Under the pieces are notes generated by a model, which had not been told where the DNA came from, searched no databases, and saw only the letters and a program-made list of their open reading frames with translations. Below, in pieces: positions 7,557-8,655 of a DNA stretch of 8,655 nucleotides; within the stretch, counting starts at the first letter, position 1, and each line of letters starts with the position of its first letter. Source of the stretch: Desulfobacterales bacterium (GTDB lineage Bacteria; Desulfobacterota; Desulfobacteria; Desulfobacterales; QNYZ01); assembly GCA_029938515.1 (NCBI GenBank), contig JAOZUU010000091.1, positions 1-8,655 of the forward strand, read 5' to 3'. The translations under genes and the position numbers were made by a program.

Positions 7557-7585
7557 TTGCTGCTATTTGAATTTCGTGAAATAAT
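7557..7585 (+). promoter_or_regulatory. Candidate sigma70-type promoter for the zinc-ribbon gene
   Basis: TTGCTG (7557-7562) is followed after 17 nt by AATAAT (7580-7585), with an upstream TG at 7577-7578 that would make an extended -10. Transcription would start near 7592, leaving a leader of about 40 nt before the ATG at 7635. An ATTTC-GT-GAAAT inverted repeat (7571-7582) overlaps the -10 and could be an operator. This was assigned by eye only. Confidence 0.35.
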
Positions 7586-7621
7586 TAAGAATTTTCAGGT
7601 TAAGTTAAATAAACATAAATC

Positions 7622-7626
7622 AGGAG
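7622..7626 (+). promoter_or_regulatory. Shine-Dalgarno fixing the start of the zinc-ribbon gene
   Basis: AGGAG lies 8 nt before the ATG at 7635, which is optimal spacing. It supports 7635 over the longer in-frame start at 7458. A nearer ATG at 7628 is out of frame and only 1 nt from the AGGAG. Confidence 0.8.
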
Positions 7627-7634
7627 AATGGCCA

Positions 7635-8312
7635 ATGGCCTTTGAAACGAAAGAGCAGGTGCTGGAACGGATACTGGAAAAGCCCAAGCCCAAATGCAAG
7701 CATTGCCGGCAGGAAATGAGCCTCTGGGAGCCGCCACCGATCAACGTCGGGGATGGACTCGGCTGGGGGTCTGCCTATTTATACGTTTGTTATAACGATG
7801 AATGCCCGGTGTATAAAAAGGGCTGGGATCACCTCATGAAAAATTACGCCCACAATGCGTCTTGCCGGTGTATTTGTTATCCCGAATCAGGAAAATTTGA
7901 CTACATGCCGGTGTTCAGCGCCCAGGGGGGACAGGGACAGATCATCGATGATGAAGCCATGGCGGCGGAAGAGGTGCTCAAGGAGAATATCAAACGGGGC
8001 TTCAGTATCCTGGCGGACTGTTACACCTGCAAGGATATGGTCCCGGTCCTGAGCATCCTGCTCGATCCCACGGAACCGGTCCGGGTACGGATAAAAGCGG
8101 CGGAGATGATGGGCGATTTCGGCGAAATCGAGGCCATTGAGCCGATCCGAAACGTCAAATTCGGTAACAATATTCTTCAAAAGACAGTCGACGACGCCGT
8201 CAAGAAGATTCACGAACGCTTTTTCACCCGTGAATGCCCCTTTTGTGCCGAAATCATTAAAAAACGGGCCAAAATCTGCAAGCATTGCGGCCAGGAGGTC
8301 GCCGGAAAGTAA
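7635..8312 (+). CDS. Unknown protein with multiple CxxC motifs, HEAT-like helices and a C-terminal zinc ribbon
   Basis: A 225-aa soluble-looking protein with no signal peptide or membrane segment; I do not recognise a named function. It has three visible parts. Residues 20-82 form a Cys-rich N-terminus: CKHC at 21-24, then C52 and C57 (YVCYNDECPVY), then CRCIC at 77-81. CxxC followed by CxNxxC is loosely reminiscent of Ogr/Delta-type zinc fingers. Next comes a conserved-looking linker (FDYMPVFSAQGGQGQIID, 88-105). Residues 107-196 are helical, with CYTC at 129-132 leading into a HEAT-like repeat (MVPVLSILLDP, then VRVRIKAAEMMGDFGEIEAIEPI). Residues 201-218 (CPFCAEIIKKRAKICKHCG) form a classic double-CxxC zinc ribbon of the short C-terminal type. 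It is transcribed away from the dcw operon and converges on a Nudix gene with 1 nt between stops. Metal binding is likely and the rest is unknown; a regulatory or adaptor role would be a guess. Confidence 0.87.
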   Translation: MAFETKEQVLERILEKPKPKCKHCRQEMSLWEPPPINVGDGLGWGSAYLYVCYNDECPVYKKGWDHLMKNYAHNASCRCICYPESGKFDYMPVFSAQGGQGQIIDDEAMAAEEVLKENIKRGFSILADCYTCKDMVPVLSILLDPTEPVRVRIKAAEMMGDFGEIEAIEPIRNVKFGNNILQKTVDDAVKKIHERFFTRECPFCAEIIKKRAKICKHCGQEVAGK

Positions 8313-8338
8313 TTCAAACGAACGACTTATCTTTCCGG
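8302..8338. terminator. Inverted repeat spanning both convergent stop codons; possible bidirectional terminator hairpin
   Basis: CCGGAAAG (8302-8309) and CTTTCCGG (8331-8338) are perfect 8-bp inverted arms. The 21-nt loop contains the plus-strand stop TAA (8310-8312) and the minus-strand stop TGA (8314-8316). With a one-base bulge, TAA/TTA extends the stem by 3 bp. No strong T-run follows on either side, so it is not a textbook intrinsic terminator. It is the only candidate structure between the two converging genes. Confidence 0.4.
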
Positions 8339-8655
8339 TTCTCAACGAGGACCGCCAGTTTTTCGGCAAAGGGAATATCCGCCGGCAGCAGATCGTAGGC
8401 TTTGAGATTCGCCGGCAGTACCCAGGCGATCCGGTCATGATCCGTCACCCGGATCTCCCCGTCGATCCAGTCCACCCAGAACGCCGTTAGATGGACCGGC
8501 CCCCGTCTGTAGGGAAATACATTATCGGCAAAGGTATCCCCCACCTTTACCCGGATATTGAACTCCTCTTTCAACTCACGTTCAAGGCAGGTGCGGAGTG
8601 TTTCATCCGGTTCCACCTTGCCGCCGGGAAATTCCCATTTGCCGGCGTGGCGAAG
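8314..8655 (-). CDS. Nudix hydrolase, MutT-like (partial, N-terminus cut by window edge)
   Basis: A Mg-dependent hydrolase of nucleoside diphosphate-linked substrates. The sequence looks like the MutT (8-oxo-dGTP diphosphatase) branch. The visible 113 residues begin LRHAGKWEFPGGKVEPDE and stay open to the right edge; comparison with E. coli MutT suggests roughly 25-30 N-terminal residues are missing. The Nudix box G-x5-E-x7-REU-xEE-x-G-U is seen as G12, E18, R26-E27-L28, E30-E31 and I34. The small residue after xEE is Asn (EEFNI) instead of Gly. The later segment DHDRIAWVLPANLKAYDLLPADIPFAEKL matches the MutT pattern of an acidic-His pair, WV and a PAD helix. Substrate cannot be fixed from this. 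The stop is 1 nt from the stop of the converging zinc-ribbon gene. Its promoter lies outside the window. Confidence 0.93.
   Translation of the reverse strand, partial: LRHAGKWEFPGGKVEPDETLRTCLERELKEEFNIRVKVGDTFADNVFPYRRGPVHLTAFWVDWIDGEIRVTDHDRIAWVLPANLKAYDLLPADIPFAEKLAVLVENRKDKSFV

Larger units (their letters stand above)
7251..7634. other. Divergent intergenic region between mraZ and the zinc-ribbon gene
   Basis: About 380 bp without a convincing gene, and clearly more AT-rich than the flanking coding DNA. It must hold both divergent promoters. On the mraZ side there are several -10-like AT hexamers (TATTAT, TATAAA) but no clean -35/-10 pair; the best is TTGATC with a 15-nt spacer to TATTAT. 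A perfect TTGACA at 7298-7293 (minus) has no -10 at the right distance. In the middle are the AT-only inverted repeat, the TGG-box pair at 7368-7387 and the palindrome GGCAATTGCC at 7487-7496. ATTGGC occurs at 7484-7489 and again at 7507-7512. The plus-strand frame of the downstream gene is open back to 7458, but that part is AT-rich, has no RBS, and is probably untranslated. Confidence 0.8.

Noticed and set aside
7458..7634. 59-codon N-terminal extension of the zinc-ribbon gene
   Set aside because: It is AT-rich with no RBS at 7458, whereas AGGAG with ideal spacing precedes the ATG at 7635. The extension also crosses the candidate promoter.
7887..8438. 183-codon minus-strand open frame across the zinc-ribbon gene and Nudix end
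   Set aside because: It is antisense to the zinc-ribbon gene, which has a strong RBS and a clear C-terminal ribbon, and it overlaps the Nudix gene out of frame.

Overview
The window is the promoter-proximal part of a division and cell wall (dcw) cluster from a Gram-negative bacterium, followed by a divergent unknown gene and the end of a Nudix hydrolase gene. MurE carries the meso-diaminopimelate signature DNPR. The gene order is mraZ-rsmH-ftsL-ftsI-murE-murF-mraY. The coding DNA has moderate to high GC, GTG/TTG starts are used, and the neighbour is a CxxC-rich, HEAT-like protein. Together these suggest a Desulfobacterota-type (former deltaproteobacterial) sulfate reducer or relative. That placement is inferred from gene style only; there is no rRNA or other phylogenetic marker to confirm it.

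Layout. From about 7250 down to 1, seven genes run leftwards on the minus strand as one tight operon: mraZ (regulator), rsmH (16S rRNA methyltransferase), ftsL (divisome scaffold), ftsI (septal transpeptidase PBP3), murE and murF (cytoplasmic Mur ligases) and mraY (lipid I synthase, cut by the left edge). Spacing is minimal: 1 nt for mraZ/rsmH, a 4-nt ATGA overlap for ftsL/ftsI, a 4-nt GTGA overlap for ftsI/murE and 2 nt for murF/mraY. The only sizeable gap is murE/murF. The set makes the UDP-MurNAc-pentapeptide, loads it onto the lipid carrier and supplies part of the septal synthase.

Between mraZ and the divergent plus-strand gene lies an AT-rich regulatory region of about 380 bp (7251-7634). 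It holds two tandem TGG(G/A)(A/G)-type pairs with 10-nt periodicity, one in each orientation. They resemble the TGGGN direct repeats bound by MraZ in E. coli. Also present are an AT-only inverted repeat, a GGCAATTGCC palindrome and a plausible promoter for the plus-strand gene.

At 7635-8312 is a 225-aa protein of unknown function with several Cys pairs, a short HEAT-like helical stretch and a C-terminal double-CxxC zinc ribbon. It converges with a minus-strand MutT-type Nudix gene cut by the right edge. The two stop codons are 1 nt apart and lie inside the loop of a perfect 8-bp inverted repeat.

The operon itself is ordinary. The parts worth a second look are the mraZ control region, the zinc-ribbon/HEAT-like protein and the stop-codon hairpin. 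No mobile element, CRISPR array, tRNA or rRNA was seen.
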